The position numbers and the translations under genes are program-made. The notes beneath the pieces are model-generated. The model was given only the letters and a program-made list of their open reading frames with translations. It was not told the DNA's origin and did no database searches. 23,347 nt of DNA from DATAQC01 sp046263055 (GTDB lineage Bacteria > Actinomycetota > Acidimicrobiia > Acidimicrobiales > AC-14). The stretch spans positions 1-23,347 of the forward strand of contig JBHELO010000040.1 in the NCBI GenBank assembly GCA_046263055.1, given 5' to 3'. Positions 15,366 to 21,645 of the stretch are shown here, one piece after another; within the stretch, counting starts at the first letter, position 1; the number at the start of each line of letters is the position of its first letter.

Positions 15366-16762
15366 CAGCCGTGCAGTCCCCTTCCGGTGAGCGACATGAC
15401 GGTCTCGCCGAACGTCTCGGACAGCGTGGGGTGCGGGTGGACGTACTGGCTGATCTCGTCGGGCGTGGCCTCCCAGTTCAGCGACAGCCAGCCTTCGGCC
15501 AGCTGCTCGGTGACCCAGGGCCCCACCATGTGGACGCCGAGCAGGCGCCCCGCCGTTCCGTCCGCCTGGCGCTCGGCGATCACCTTCACCAGCCCGTCGG
15601 GCTCGCCCACGATGAGGGCCCGGCTGTTGCCCGAGAAGCGGTGCTTGGACACCACCACGTCCAGGCCGGCGTCGCGGGCCGCCTGCTCGGACAGACCGGC
15701 GAAGGCCACCTCCGGGAAGCAGTAGATGCACCACGGCACCTTGGCGTGGTCCACCGGCAGCGGCTCCTCGCCGAGCATGTCCTTGACCGCCACGATGGCC
15801 TCCGCGAACCCCACGTGGGCGAGCTGCGGCGTGGACACCAGGTCGCCCAGGGCGTACACGCCCGGCTCTCCGGTGCGCAGGTGGTCGTCCACCCGGACGA
15901 ACCCCCGATCGTCCACCGAGACCCCGGTGCCCTCCAGACCCAGCGTGTCCGACAGCGGGCGCCGCCCCACCGACATGACCACCAGGTCGACGGTGACCGA
16001 CTCGCCGTCCCCGAAGCGCACCGTCGTGCCCGTGCCGTCGGGGACGTGGGACTTCACGGTCACGTCGGTGCGCACGTCGATCCCGCGCCTGGCGAACGAG
16101 CGGGCCACCACCGCCACCACGTCGGTGTCGCAGCCCGGCAGCAGCTTGGGCAGTGCCTCCAGGAGCGTCACCCGCGTCCCGAGGTCGCTCATCATGGACG
16201 CGAACTCGCAGCCGATGGCCCCGCCGCCCACCACCACCGCCGTCTCCGGCAGGCGCTCCAGGGAGAGCACCTCGTCGGAGGTGAGGACGAGGCGGCCGTC
16301 CACGTCGAAGCCGGGAAGGGTGCGGGGCGCCGACCCGCTGGCCAGCACGACGTTGGTGCCCACCAGTTCGGTGCCGTCGTCCACCGTCACCGTACGGTCG
16401 GGCCCCAGACGGCCGCTGCCGGCGACGACCGTGATGCGGCGCCGCTTCATCAGCCCTTCGAGGCCCTTCCACAACTGCTCCACCACCCGTTGCTTGCGGG
16501 CCTGGGCGGCGGCGAAGTCCACCGTGGGCTGGTCGGACTGGACTCCGAACTCCTTGGCCCCGGCGACGGTGCGGAAAACGGTGGCCGTCTCGAGGAACTG
16601 CTTGGCCGGGATGCAACCCCGGTGCAGGCACGTGCCGCCCACCTTGTCGCGTTCGACGACGGCCACCGACATCCCGGCGGCCGCGCCGTAGAGGGCGGCG
16701 GCGTACCCCCCGGGACCGCCGCCGATGACGACCAGGTCGAACTGTCGTGGCGCGGGGACCAC
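15365..16762 (-). CDS. lpd: Dihydrolipoyl dehydrogenase (E3)
   Basis: The 465-residue flavoenzyme re-oxidises the dihydrolipoyl group of E2 (and of glycine cleavage H protein) with NAD. The FAD loop VVIGGGPGGYAAA is at residues 11-23. The redox pair is Cys45/Cys50 in GGTCLHRGCIPAKQ. The NAD loop is VVVGGGAIGCEFASMM near 175-190, the second FAD block is GVYALGDL near 300, and the interface catalytic pair is His444/Glu449 in HPHPTLSE. The GTG at 16762 is the only standard start available upstream of the FAD loop. AGGAG directly abuts it, which is too close for normal initiation, and a TAGTCT -10 box lies only 14 bases upstream. The leader is therefore at most a few bases. First gene of the lpd-E2-lipBA operon. 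Confidence 0.94.
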   Translation of the reverse strand: MVPAPRQFDLVVIGGGPGGYAAALYGAAAGMSVAVVERDKVGGTCLHRGCIPAKQFLETATVFRTVAGAKEFGVQSDQPTVDFAAAQARKQRVVEQLWKGLEGLMKRRRITVVAGSGRLGPDRTVTVDDGTELVGTNVVLASGSAPRTLPGFDVDGRLVLTSDEVLSLERLPETAVVVGGGAIGCEFASMMSDLGTRVTLLEALPKLLPGCDTDVVAVVARSFARRGIDVRTDVTVKSHVPDGTGTTVRFGDGESVTVDLVVMSVGRRPLSDTLGLEGTGVSVDDRGFVRVDDHLRTGEPGVYALGDLVSTPQLAHVGFAEAIVAVKDMLGEEPLPVDHAKVPWCIYCFPEVAFAGLSEQAARDAGLDVVVSKHRFSGNSRALIVGEPDGLVKVIAERQADGTAGRLLGVHMVGPWVTEQLAEGWLSLNWEATPDEISQYVHPHPTLSETFGETVMSLTGRGLHG

Positions 16763-16776
16763 CTCCTCTGCCGACG

Positions 16777-16782
16777 AGACTA
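16777..16782 (-). promoter_or_regulatory. -10 box TAGTCT, promoter of the lpd-E2-lipBA operon
   Basis: TAGTCT (minus strand) fits TANNNT and ends 14 bases before the lpd GTG. The predicted transcription start near 16769-16770 leaves a leader of about seven bases. Confidence 0.4.
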
Positions 16783-16820
16783 CCGGCGCCGGGTTTCGGC
16801 CAGGAACGGCACGGCGGCCG

Positions 16821-16913
16821 TCAGCGGGTAGCCATGGTGGCCTGCACGGCGAATGCCACGAGGATGGCCAGGCCGGTGAGCATGGCCACCAGGATCAGCT
16901 TCCGGGTGCTCAC
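16821..16913 (-). CDS. 30-residue membrane microprotein overlapping the DUF2203 gene
   Basis: GTG 16913-16911 overlaps the DUF2203 stop (GTGA), and the frame runs 30 codons to TGA 16823-16821. The peptide has a short basic head (MSTRK), one hydrophobic helix of about 21 residues (LILVAMLTGLAILVAFAVQA) and a TMATR tail. This is a plausible single-pass, N-in membrane peptide. Four-base overlap with the preceding stop argues for translational coupling. I have an impression of similar tiny actinobacterial proteins but cannot name a family. It is too short for default gene finders. Confidence 0.55.
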   Translation of the reverse strand: MSTRKLILVAMLTGLAILVAFAVQATMATR

Positions 16914-17251
16914 GATCCTCCCCGCGGGAGGGGCTTGCGGCCCGGGAACCCCTCCTCGGGAAGGTGCCACCACGCCAGGTCGGGCTCGCCCCGGCGCCAG
17001 CACAGGTAGTACACGACGCCGTCGGCGCCCCGGGCGTGGAAGTCGATCAGGCCGGCGCTGGCGTCGCGCAGGATGATGTCGCCCGCCTCCAGCTCCTCGA
17101 ACGCCTCCTGGGCGTCGGCCATGTGGGAGCGGCTGCCGTTGGCCGAGCCCGCCCGCCCGGCCCGCACCGACGCCGCGTGGTGGATGCGCTCGACCAGCGC
17201 CCGTAGGCGGGGCAGGTACTCCCGGGCCTCGTCGACCGTCCAGTAACGCAT
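16910..17251 (-). CDS. DUF2203 family protein
   Basis: The 113-residue product matches the DUF2203 pattern: an N-terminal MRYWTVDEAREYLPRLRALVERI, then a helical region with AFEELEAGDIILRD, and the conserved C-terminal block GLIDFHARGADGVVYYLCWRRGEPDLAWWH followed by GFPGRKPL. It is soluble, of unknown biochemical function. ATG 17251 is chosen over GTG 17260 because a -10 box TACGGT (17264-17259 on the minus strand) ends seven bases before the ATG, and the GTG would lie inside that box. The gene is divergent from thiG and overlaps the microprotein downstream. Confidence 0.85.
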   Translation of the reverse strand: MRYWTVDEAREYLPRLRALVERIHHAASVRAGRAGSANGSRSHMADAQEAFEELEAGDIILRDASAGLIDFHARGADGVVYYLCWRRGEPDLAWWHLPEEGFPGRKPLPRGGS

Positions 17252-17258
17252 CGGCCCC

Positions 17259-17264
17259 ACCGTA
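17259..17264 (-). promoter_or_regulatory. -10 box TACGGT, leaderless promoter of the DUF2203 gene
   Basis: TACGGT fits TANNNT and is separated by seven bases from the ATG at 17251, which predicts a leaderless transcript. Its -35 region would fall at about 17282-17287, on the start of the divergent thiG transcript. Confidence 0.5.
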
Positions 17265-17273
17265 GGAGACGGC

Positions 17274-17279
17274 TACCCT
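17274..17279 (+). promoter_or_regulatory. -10 box TACCCT, promoter of thiGH
   Basis: TACCCT fits TANNNT. A start six to seven bases downstream (about 17286) coincides with the first base of riboswitch stem P1 at 17285-17290. Its -35 region would overlap the DUF2203 start codon. Confidence 0.5.
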
Positions 17280-17284
17280 GGCCG

Positions 17285-17382
17285 GAACGCAGGGGAGCTC
17301 GGAGCGCCGGGCTGAGAGGCAGGTACGTGGCCTGCGACCCTTCCACACGACCGGCCCGGCAATGCGGGCGAAGGGAGCGTTC
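17285..17382 (+). promoter_or_regulatory. TPP riboswitch (THI element) controlling thiGH
   Basis: The thiamine pyrophosphate aptamer is recognisable in full. P1 is GAACGC (17285-17290) paired with GCGTTC (17377-17382). P2 begins GGGGAGC (17292) and closes at GACCC (17336-17340). CTGAGA of the pyrimidine-sensing core is at 17312-17317, with helix GCAGG/CCTGC at 17319-17335. The pyrophosphate-sensing arm is GCCCG/CGGGC (17354-17369) around GGCAATG, followed by the conserved GCGAAGGGA (17368-17376). P1 ends one base before the thiG ATG, and the AAGGGAG within the aptamer is the only ribosome-binding site. TPP binding would therefore directly block translation. Confidence 0.93.
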
Positions 17383-17383
17383 G

Positions 17384-18235
17384 ATGGCTGACCCGCTCGT
17401 GATCGCAGGGCGCGAGTTCGGGTCGCGGCTGTTCCTCGGCACGGGCAAGTTCCCGTCCAACGCCGCGCTGTCCGCCGCCGTCGCCGCTTCGGCCACCGAG
17501 ATGGTCACCGTCGCCCTGCGCCGGGTGGACCCTACGGCCGACGAGGACATTCTCGACGCCCTGCCCCCGGCGCCCGGCGGCCCCCTGTTGCTCACCAACA
17601 CCAGCGGCGCCGACGACGCCGACGAGGCCGTGCGCCTGGCCCGCCTGGCCCGGGCCGCCGGCCTGCCGACGTGGATCAAGCTGGAGATCACCCCCGAGCC
17701 CCGGTACCTGCTGCCCGACCCGGTGGAGACGCTGAAGGCGGCCGAGGTGCTGTGTGGCGACGGGTTCACGGTGCTGCCCTACGTCAACGCCGACCCCGTC
17801 CTGTGCAAGCGCCTGGAGGAGGTGGGCTGCGCCACCGTCATGCCCCTGGGCTCGTGGATCGGGTCCAACCAGGGCTTGCGCACCCGGGGGGCGCTGGAGA
17901 TCATCGTCGAGCAGTCGCTGGTCCCGGTGGTGGTGGACGCCGGCATCGGTGCGCCGTCCCAGGCGGCCGAGGCCATGGAGCTGGGCGCCGACGCGGTGCT
18001 GGTGAACACCGCCATCGGCACCGCCGGCGATCCCGCGGCCATGGCTGCCGCCTTTCGCCTGGCCGTGGAGGCGGGCCGGCGCGGGTACCTGGCCGGCCTT
18101 CCGGGTCCGTCACCGGCGGCCGCCGCATCCTCCCCCCTGACCGGGTTCCTCGGCGCCGACGGCGGGCCCGCAGGTCCTGGCCACCACGCCCACCAGGTGC
18201 CGACCGGGGCGGCTGCCCGGTCGGCCGCGCCGTGA
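17384..18235 (+). CDS. thiG: Thiazole synthase ThiG
   Basis: Makes the thiazole phosphate part of thiamine from deoxyxylulose 5-phosphate, dehydroglycine and ThiS thiocarboxylate. The 283-residue TIM-barrel product starts MADPLVIAGREFGSRLFLGTGKF. It has the imine-forming Lys99 in WIKLEI, the TVLPYVNADPVLCKRLEEVG block, MPLGSWIGSNQGL and VPVVVDAGIGAPSQAAEAMELGADAVLVNTAI. A non-conserved tail of about 30 residues (rich in Gly, Ala, Pro and His) follows the usual end. ATG 17384 is set by AAGGGAG inside the riboswitch; the earlier in-frame start at 17327 lies in the aptamer. Neither thiS nor thiC, thiE or thiF is in the window. The stop overlaps the thiH GTG. Confidence 0.95.
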   Translation: MADPLVIAGREFGSRLFLGTGKFPSNAALSAAVAASATEMVTVALRRVDPTADEDILDALPPAPGGPLLLTNTSGADDADEAVRLARLARAAGLPTWIKLEITPEPRYLLPDPVETLKAAEVLCGDGFTVLPYVNADPVLCKRLEEVGCATVMPLGSWIGSNQGLRTRGALEIIVEQSLVPVVVDAGIGAPSQAAEAMELGADAVLVNTAIGTAGDPAAMAAAFRLAVEAGRRGYLAGLPGPSPAAAASSPLTGFLGADGGPAGPGHHAHQVPTGAAARSAAP

Positions 18236-19428
18236 CTGCCGTCCCGGTGGAGCTGGAGGCGGGCCCGGGGGCCGACGGGGTGCCGGCGGGGACGGCCGCC
18301 GCCGATCTCCTGTCCTTCCTCGACCGCGACCTGGCCCGGCTGGTGGACCGGTCCACGGGGGCGTCGGCGGCCGACGTGGCGCGGGCCCTGGCGCCCGGTC
18401 GCCGGCTCGACATGGACGACCTGGCTGCCCTGCTCTCGCCGACCGCCGCCGACTGCCTGGAGGCCCTGGCGGCCGCCTCCCACCGGTTGACGGTGGCCCG
18501 CTTCGGGCGGGCGGTGCGCCTGTTCGCCCCCCTGTACCTCTCGAACGAGTGCGCGTCCACGTGCACGTACTGTGGGTTCTCGGCCGGCAACGACATCGCC
18601 CGCCGGACGCTGTCGCCGGAGGAGGCGGCAGTGGAGGCCCGGGCCCTGGCCGGCAGCGGCTTCCGCCACGTGCTGCTGGTGTCGGGCGAGCACGCCCGCA
18701 TCGTGTCGCGGGACTACCTGGCCGACTGCGTGGCGGCGGTGGCCGCCGAGGTCCCGTCGGTGGCGGTGGAGGTCCAGGTGTGGGAGGCCGAGGCCTACCG
18801 GCGGCTGGTGGCGGCCGGCTGCGAGGGCCTGGTCGTCTACCAGGAGAGCTACGACCGGTCCACCTACGCGGCCACCCACCTGCGGGGCCGCAAGCGCAAT
18901 TACGAGTGGCGGCTGGCGGCGCCCGACCGGGGGGCGGCAGCCGGGATGCGCCAGCTCGGGGTCGGGGCGTTGCTGGGCCTCCACGACGACTGGCGGGCCG
19001 ACGTGCTGGCCGTGGCCGCCCATGCCCGGGCGCTGGTGCGGCGGTGGTGGAGGTGCTCGGTGTCGGTGTCGGTGCCGCGGCTGCGCCCGGCCGCCGGGGG
19101 CTTCGTCGCCGCCCGCCCGGTGGGCGACCGGGAGCTGGCTCAGGCCGTGTGCGCCCTGCGCCTCGTCCTCCCCGACGTGGGGGTGTCGCTCTCCACCCGG
19201 GAACCGCCGGCCCTGCGCGACGGGCTGGTGCGCCTAGGCGTGACGACCATGTCGGCCGGGTCGCACACCGAGCCGGGGGGGTACGCGGCGCCGACCGACG
19301 CCGAGCCACAGTTCGAGGTGGGCGACACCCGGTCGCCGGCCGAGGTGGCCGCCGTCCTGGCCGCCGCCGGGTACGACCCGGTGTGGCGGGACACCATCGG
19401 CGCCCGCCGGCCGCCGGTCGGCGGGTGA
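18232..19428 (+). CDS. thiH: 2-iminoacetate synthase ThiH (radical SAM tyrosine lyase)
   Basis: Cleaves tyrosine with a SAM radical to give dehydroglycine (2-iminoacetate) and p-cresol; dehydroglycine feeds ThiG. The 398-residue product has the 4Fe-4S site Cys107/Cys111/Cys114 in NECASTCTYCGFSAGN. Further family blocks are GFRHVLLVSGEH near 145, VWEAEAYRRLVAAGCEGLVVYQE near 184-206, the YDRSTYAATHLRGRKRNYEWRL block near 207, and the C-terminal SAGSHTEPGGY. GTG 18232 overlaps the thiG stop (GTGA), so the pair is translationally coupled under the upstream riboswitch. Many aerobic actinomycetes use the oxidase ThiO for this step instead. The C-terminus overlaps a hairpin. Confidence 0.95.
   Translation: MTAVPVELEAGPGADGVPAGTAAADLLSFLDRDLARLVDRSTGASAADVARALAPGRRLDMDDLAALLSPTAADCLEALAAASHRLTVARFGRAVRLFAPLYLSNECASTCTYCGFSAGNDIARRTLSPEEAAVEARALAGSGFRHVLLVSGEHARIVSRDYLADCVAAVAAEVPSVAVEVQVWEAEAYRRLVAAGCEGLVVYQESYDRSTYAATHLRGRKRNYEWRLAAPDRGAAAGMRQLGVGALLGLHDDWRADVLAVAAHARALVRRWWRCSVSVSVPRLRPAAGGFVAARPVGDRELAQAVCALRLVLPDVGVSLSTREPPALRDGLVRLGVTTMSAGSHTEPGGYAAPTDAEPQFEVGDTRSPAEVAAVLAAAGYDPVWRDTIGARRPPVGG
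19403..19425. terminator. GC-rich hairpin at the thiH/cupin convergent ends
   Basis: CCCGCCG (19403-19409) and CGGCGGG (19419-19425) pair around a nine-base loop. On the minus strand this lies about 25 bases after the cupin stop; on the plus strand it overlaps the last thiH codons. There is no U-run, so any terminator role is tentative. Confidence 0.3.
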
Positions 19429-19450
19429 GCGGAGCCCGTCGAGTCCGGCG

Positions 19451-20083
19451 TCAGGCCACCGGGCAGGCGGCAGGAGCGGGCTCGCCGAGCCGGAACTGGG
19501 CGAGGTCCACGTCGGTCGGGGTCACGGACGTGACCACCATGTCGACGGGCGTGTCGCCCTCGTCGCGGGCGAGGTGGGGTCGCCCGCCGCCGGAGTAGAG
19601 GTCGCCGGGACCGTAGGTGGTGGGACGGCAGTCCTCCCCGTACACCGTGAGGGTGCCCGACACGACCTCCACCAGATGGGCGCCCGGGTGGGAGTGCCAC
19701 CCGCTCGACTCACCGGGGGCGTAGGTCTCCCGTCGCACGAGGACGACGGCCGGCCCGTTGGCGGCCACCGCCGGCCCGCTCATGACGACCACCTGGGGGG
19801 CCGGTGCCCCCGGGCCGGGTCGGGCCCGGGGGCCGGGCGAGCCGGCCACCGCGATGGCGACGGCAACGGCGGCCATACCGGCCACCACCAGCGCCGTTGC
19901 GACGCGGCGCCGGCGGGCGGCCGGCGGGTCGTCGTCGGGACCGGTGTCGCCGGCCGCCGAGGGCGGCAGGGGCGTCATCCAGGAGCTGCCGTGCCAGCCG
20001 GGGAAGGACGGCGACCCGTCGCCGGGCCGGCTGGCACCGTTGCCCACCGTGAACCCCGACGTCAGGTCGCTCATCTCTCCCAT
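19451..20083 (-). CDS. Membrane-anchored cupin-domain protein
   Basis: The 210-residue product has a cytoplasmic, Pro/Gly/Ser-rich N-terminus (1-56), an Arg-rich ARRRRVA cap and one membrane helix (about 61-80). A Pro/Gly/Ala spacer follows, then an extracytoplasmic cupin barrel (about 98-200). Cupin motif 1 reads GESSGWHSHPGAHLVEVVSG, with His130 and His132 as likely metal ligands and His136 at the usual Glu position. Motif 2 is YGPGDLYSGGGRPHLARDEG, with His170 as the last ligand. Substrate unknown; a role in binding or sensing a small extracellular ligand is conceivable. The ATG at 20083 has TAGGAGGG about eight bases upstream. Convergent with thiH and divergent from the small membrane gene. 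Confidence 0.8.
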   Translation of the reverse strand: MGEMSDLTSGFTVGNGASRPGDGSPSFPGWHGSSWMTPLPPSAAGDTGPDDDPPAARRRRVATALVVAGMAAVAVAIAVAGSPGPRARPGPGAPAPQVVVMSGPAVAANGPAVVLVRRETYAPGESSGWHSHPGAHLVEVVSGTLTVYGEDCRPTTYGPGDLYSGGGRPHLARDEGDTPVDMVVTSVTPTDVDLAQFRLGEPAPAACPVA

Positions 20084-20114
20084 GGCCTGGCCCTCCTACG
20101 GCAACCGACCGGGC

Positions 20115-20160
20115 GCTCGTTGGCTCGGCTCGTTGTCTGTCCACAAGGTGAGCCCTCACC
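20115..20160. promoter_or_regulatory. Direct repeat and 14-bp palindrome between divergent genes
   Basis: GCTCGTTG occurs at 20115-20122 and 20128-20135 (13-bp period). The perfect inverted repeat GGTGAG-CC-CTCACC lies at 20147-20160. Both fall in the spacer between the cupin gene and the divergent membrane-protein gene, a usual place for operators. No -10 box fits well here, so the role is only proposed. Confidence 0.35.
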
Positions 20161-20228
20161 CGTCCCGGCAGATACAGGCCGCGGTGGGCCGGCTGGGACG
20201 GGGCCACGGGGTGGGACATGCTGTCGTC

Positions 20229-20558
20229 GTGCCCCGCCCCCACGCCCGCGCCCTGCCGGCCGCTGCCCGTGCCGCCCTGGGCGCGGCCGCCGTCGTGGTG
20301 GCCGTGGTGACCGTCGTGGCCGTGCTCGGGCCGGTCCTGGCCGCCACCGCCGGCCCCGCCGCCGGCTCTCCGGGAGCCCGGCCCCAGACGGCTCAGGTCA
20401 CGACCACGACCGTGCAGGAGGCGCCCTCCTCGATCTCCGGCGCCGACGAGGTGCGGGCGGCAGTCGTGCTGGGGGCGACCCTCGCCGCCATGGCCCTGCT
20501 CGTGCTCCTCGCCGCCAGAGGCGCCCGCCGCCGGCGCCGCCCCACCGGCCCGGCCTGA
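20229..20558 (+). CDS. Small two-helix membrane protein, unknown function
   Basis: From GTG 20229 the frame encodes 109 residues. An N-terminal basic stretch (PRPHARALPAAARA) precedes membrane helix 1 (ALGAAAVVVAVVTVVAVLGPVLAA). A Pro/Thr/Ser-rich extracytoplasmic loop follows (AGSPGARPQTAQVTTTTVQEAPSSIS). Helix 2 is about 83-100 (AVVLGATLAAMALLVLLAA), with a strongly basic cytoplasmic tail (RGARRRRRPTGPA). The topology is clear but no family is recognised. GTG 20211 is an alternative start; neither has a well-spaced ribosome-binding site. Further upstream the frame overlaps the divergent cupin gene and is ignored. Confidence 0.55.
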   Translation: MPRPHARALPAAARAALGAAAVVVAVVTVVAVLGPVLAATAGPAAGSPGARPQTAQVTTTTVQEAPSSISGADEVRAAVVLGATLAAMALLVLLAARGARRRRRPTGPA

Positions 20559-20826
20559 GCCCGGCGAGCGCCCGGCAGCGTTCGCGGTTCGCAGTTCGCA
20601 GTTCGCCGTCGGGGCGTCGTTCCTCGTCGTGGCGATCCGCCGCCGCTGTCCACGCACGCCCGCCCGCGCCTGCCCACGCACGGCCGCCCGCCCCGGCCCT
20701 ATGGGCGGCGGCCCGCCCGGCTACGCACGGCCCGGCTCTCCCCACGCCCGGCCTTCGCCCGGCCCCAGCTCGGTCCGTCGCCCCGGCGAGAATGGCGGTC
20801 TGGGATGGCCGGGCAGGGGCGGCGGG
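20559..20826. other. Gene-free spacer with simple repeats
   Basis: I see no convincing gene in this 268-bp stretch. It opens with a 7-bp tandem repeat at 20581-20608 (TTCGCGG, TTCGCAG twice, TTCGCCG). It continues with degenerate CGCACGCCCGCC/CCCACGCACGGCC-type runs to about 20770. Open frames crossing it are Arg/Pro-rich and lack ribosome-binding sites, so I treat them as chance. Confidence 0.6.
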
Positions 20827-21555
20827 CTACCCGGTGGCCTCCCGCCAGCGGTCGACGACATCCAGCAGCTCGGGCAGTGACTCGATGACGGCGTCCGGCT
20901 CGGCCGCATCCGATGGCTCGGCGAAGGGATTGGGGCGCAGGACGGCCCGCAGCCCTGCGCCCTTGGCCCCGGCCACGTCGTCCCAGGGACGGTCGCCCAC
21001 GAACACGGCGCGGGACGGGTCGCCGACACCCACCGCCGCGAGGGCGGCGGCGAAGGCCTCGGGGTGGGGCTTCTGGTGGGCCAGCTCGCTGGTGTACAGG
21101 CGGGCGTCGATGAGGCCGGCCAACCCGTCGCGCTCGAGGAACCGCTCGTGGAAGGCCCGGGGCCAGTGGGTGTTGGAGAGGAGCCCGACGGCCAGGCCCC
21201 GCTCGTGTAGCGCGGCCAGGGTGGGGGCGGCGTCGGGGTCGTGGCGGATGTGGGGCGTCCAGGCGTCCAGGTGGCGGACGGCGGCCTCCTCCAGGAGGGC
21301 TTCGGCCACGTCCAGGTGCAGCTCGGCGGCGGCCGCCGCCAGCAGGTCGGCCAGGGTGGCGCTGCGCTGGTGGGTGGCGGTGGTGGCCCAGAACGCCGCC
21401 TCCACCGCCACCATGCGGGCGGCCAGCTCGTCCTCCCGCTCGGGCGACAGATGACGGGCGGCCAGCCGCCAGGCGTCGACCAGCTCGGACTCCACGAACA
21501 CCGACAGGGTGCCGCCCCAGTCGAAGATCACCGCCTCGACCGCCGGTGGGCCCAC
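20827..21555 (-). CDS. HAD-superfamily hydrolase-like protein
   Basis: The 242-residue product has the four HAD motifs: motif I IFDWGGTLS with nucleophile Asp12, motif II GLLSNTHW with Ser127, motif III Lys162 in HQKPHPEAF, and motif IV FVGDRPWDDVAGAKGAG with Asp188 and Asp192/193. A helical cap of about 85 residues lies between motifs I and II (cap type C1). In motif I the second Asp of DxD is Gly14; this DWGGT variant occurs in a subset of HAD proteins, so ordinary phosphatase activity is not assured. Substrate unknown. The GTG at 21555 is supported by a -10 box TAGGGT ending six bases upstream (leaderless). It lies downstream of hyuB, separated by a hairpin. Confidence 0.9.
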   Translation of the reverse strand: MGPPAVEAVIFDWGGTLSVFVESELVDAWRLAARHLSPEREDELAARMVAVEAAFWATTATHQRSATLADLLAAAAAELHLDVAEALLEEAAVRHLDAWTPHIRHDPDAAPTLAALHERGLAVGLLSNTHWPRAFHERFLERDGLAGLIDARLYTSELAHQKPHPEAFAAALAAVGVGDPSRAVFVGDRPWDDVAGAKGAGLRAVLRPNPFAEPSDAAEPDAVIESLPELLDVVDRWREATG

Positions 21556-21561
21556 CCGCGC

Positions 21562-21567
21562 ACCCTA
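21562..21567 (-). promoter_or_regulatory. -10 box TAGGGT, leaderless promoter of the HAD gene
   Basis: TAGGGT on the minus strand fits TANNNT and is followed after exactly six bases by the GTG at 21555, the same geometry as at 4354-4359. It suggests the HAD gene has its own promoter and is not only read from hyuAB. Confidence 0.5.
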
Positions 21568-21597
21568 GGGCCAGCGGTCCCCATGGCCCGGCTCTCG

Positions 21598-21620
21598 CCG
21601 GCCTCCGTGGTCAAGGCCGG
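21598..21620 (-). terminator. Hairpin after hyuB
   Basis: CCGGCCT and AGGCCGG pair perfectly (7 bp) around a nine-base loop, 26-48 bases after the hyuB stop and upstream of the HAD promoter. There is no U-run. Its position between hyuB and a separate promoter suits a terminator. Confidence 0.4.
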
Positions 21621-21645
21621 GGCGAACAGGCCCTCAGTCGCCGGG

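Noticed and set aside
17327..17383. An extended thiG N-terminus from an upstream in-frame GTG
   Set aside because: These bases are the TPP aptamer, and the family starts at the ATG 17384 (MADPLVIAG).
20629..20880. 83-residue plus-strand frame in the spacer before the HAD gene
   Set aside because: It is Arg/Pro/Gly-rich, lacks a ribosome-binding site and overlaps the end of the HAD gene on the other strand.
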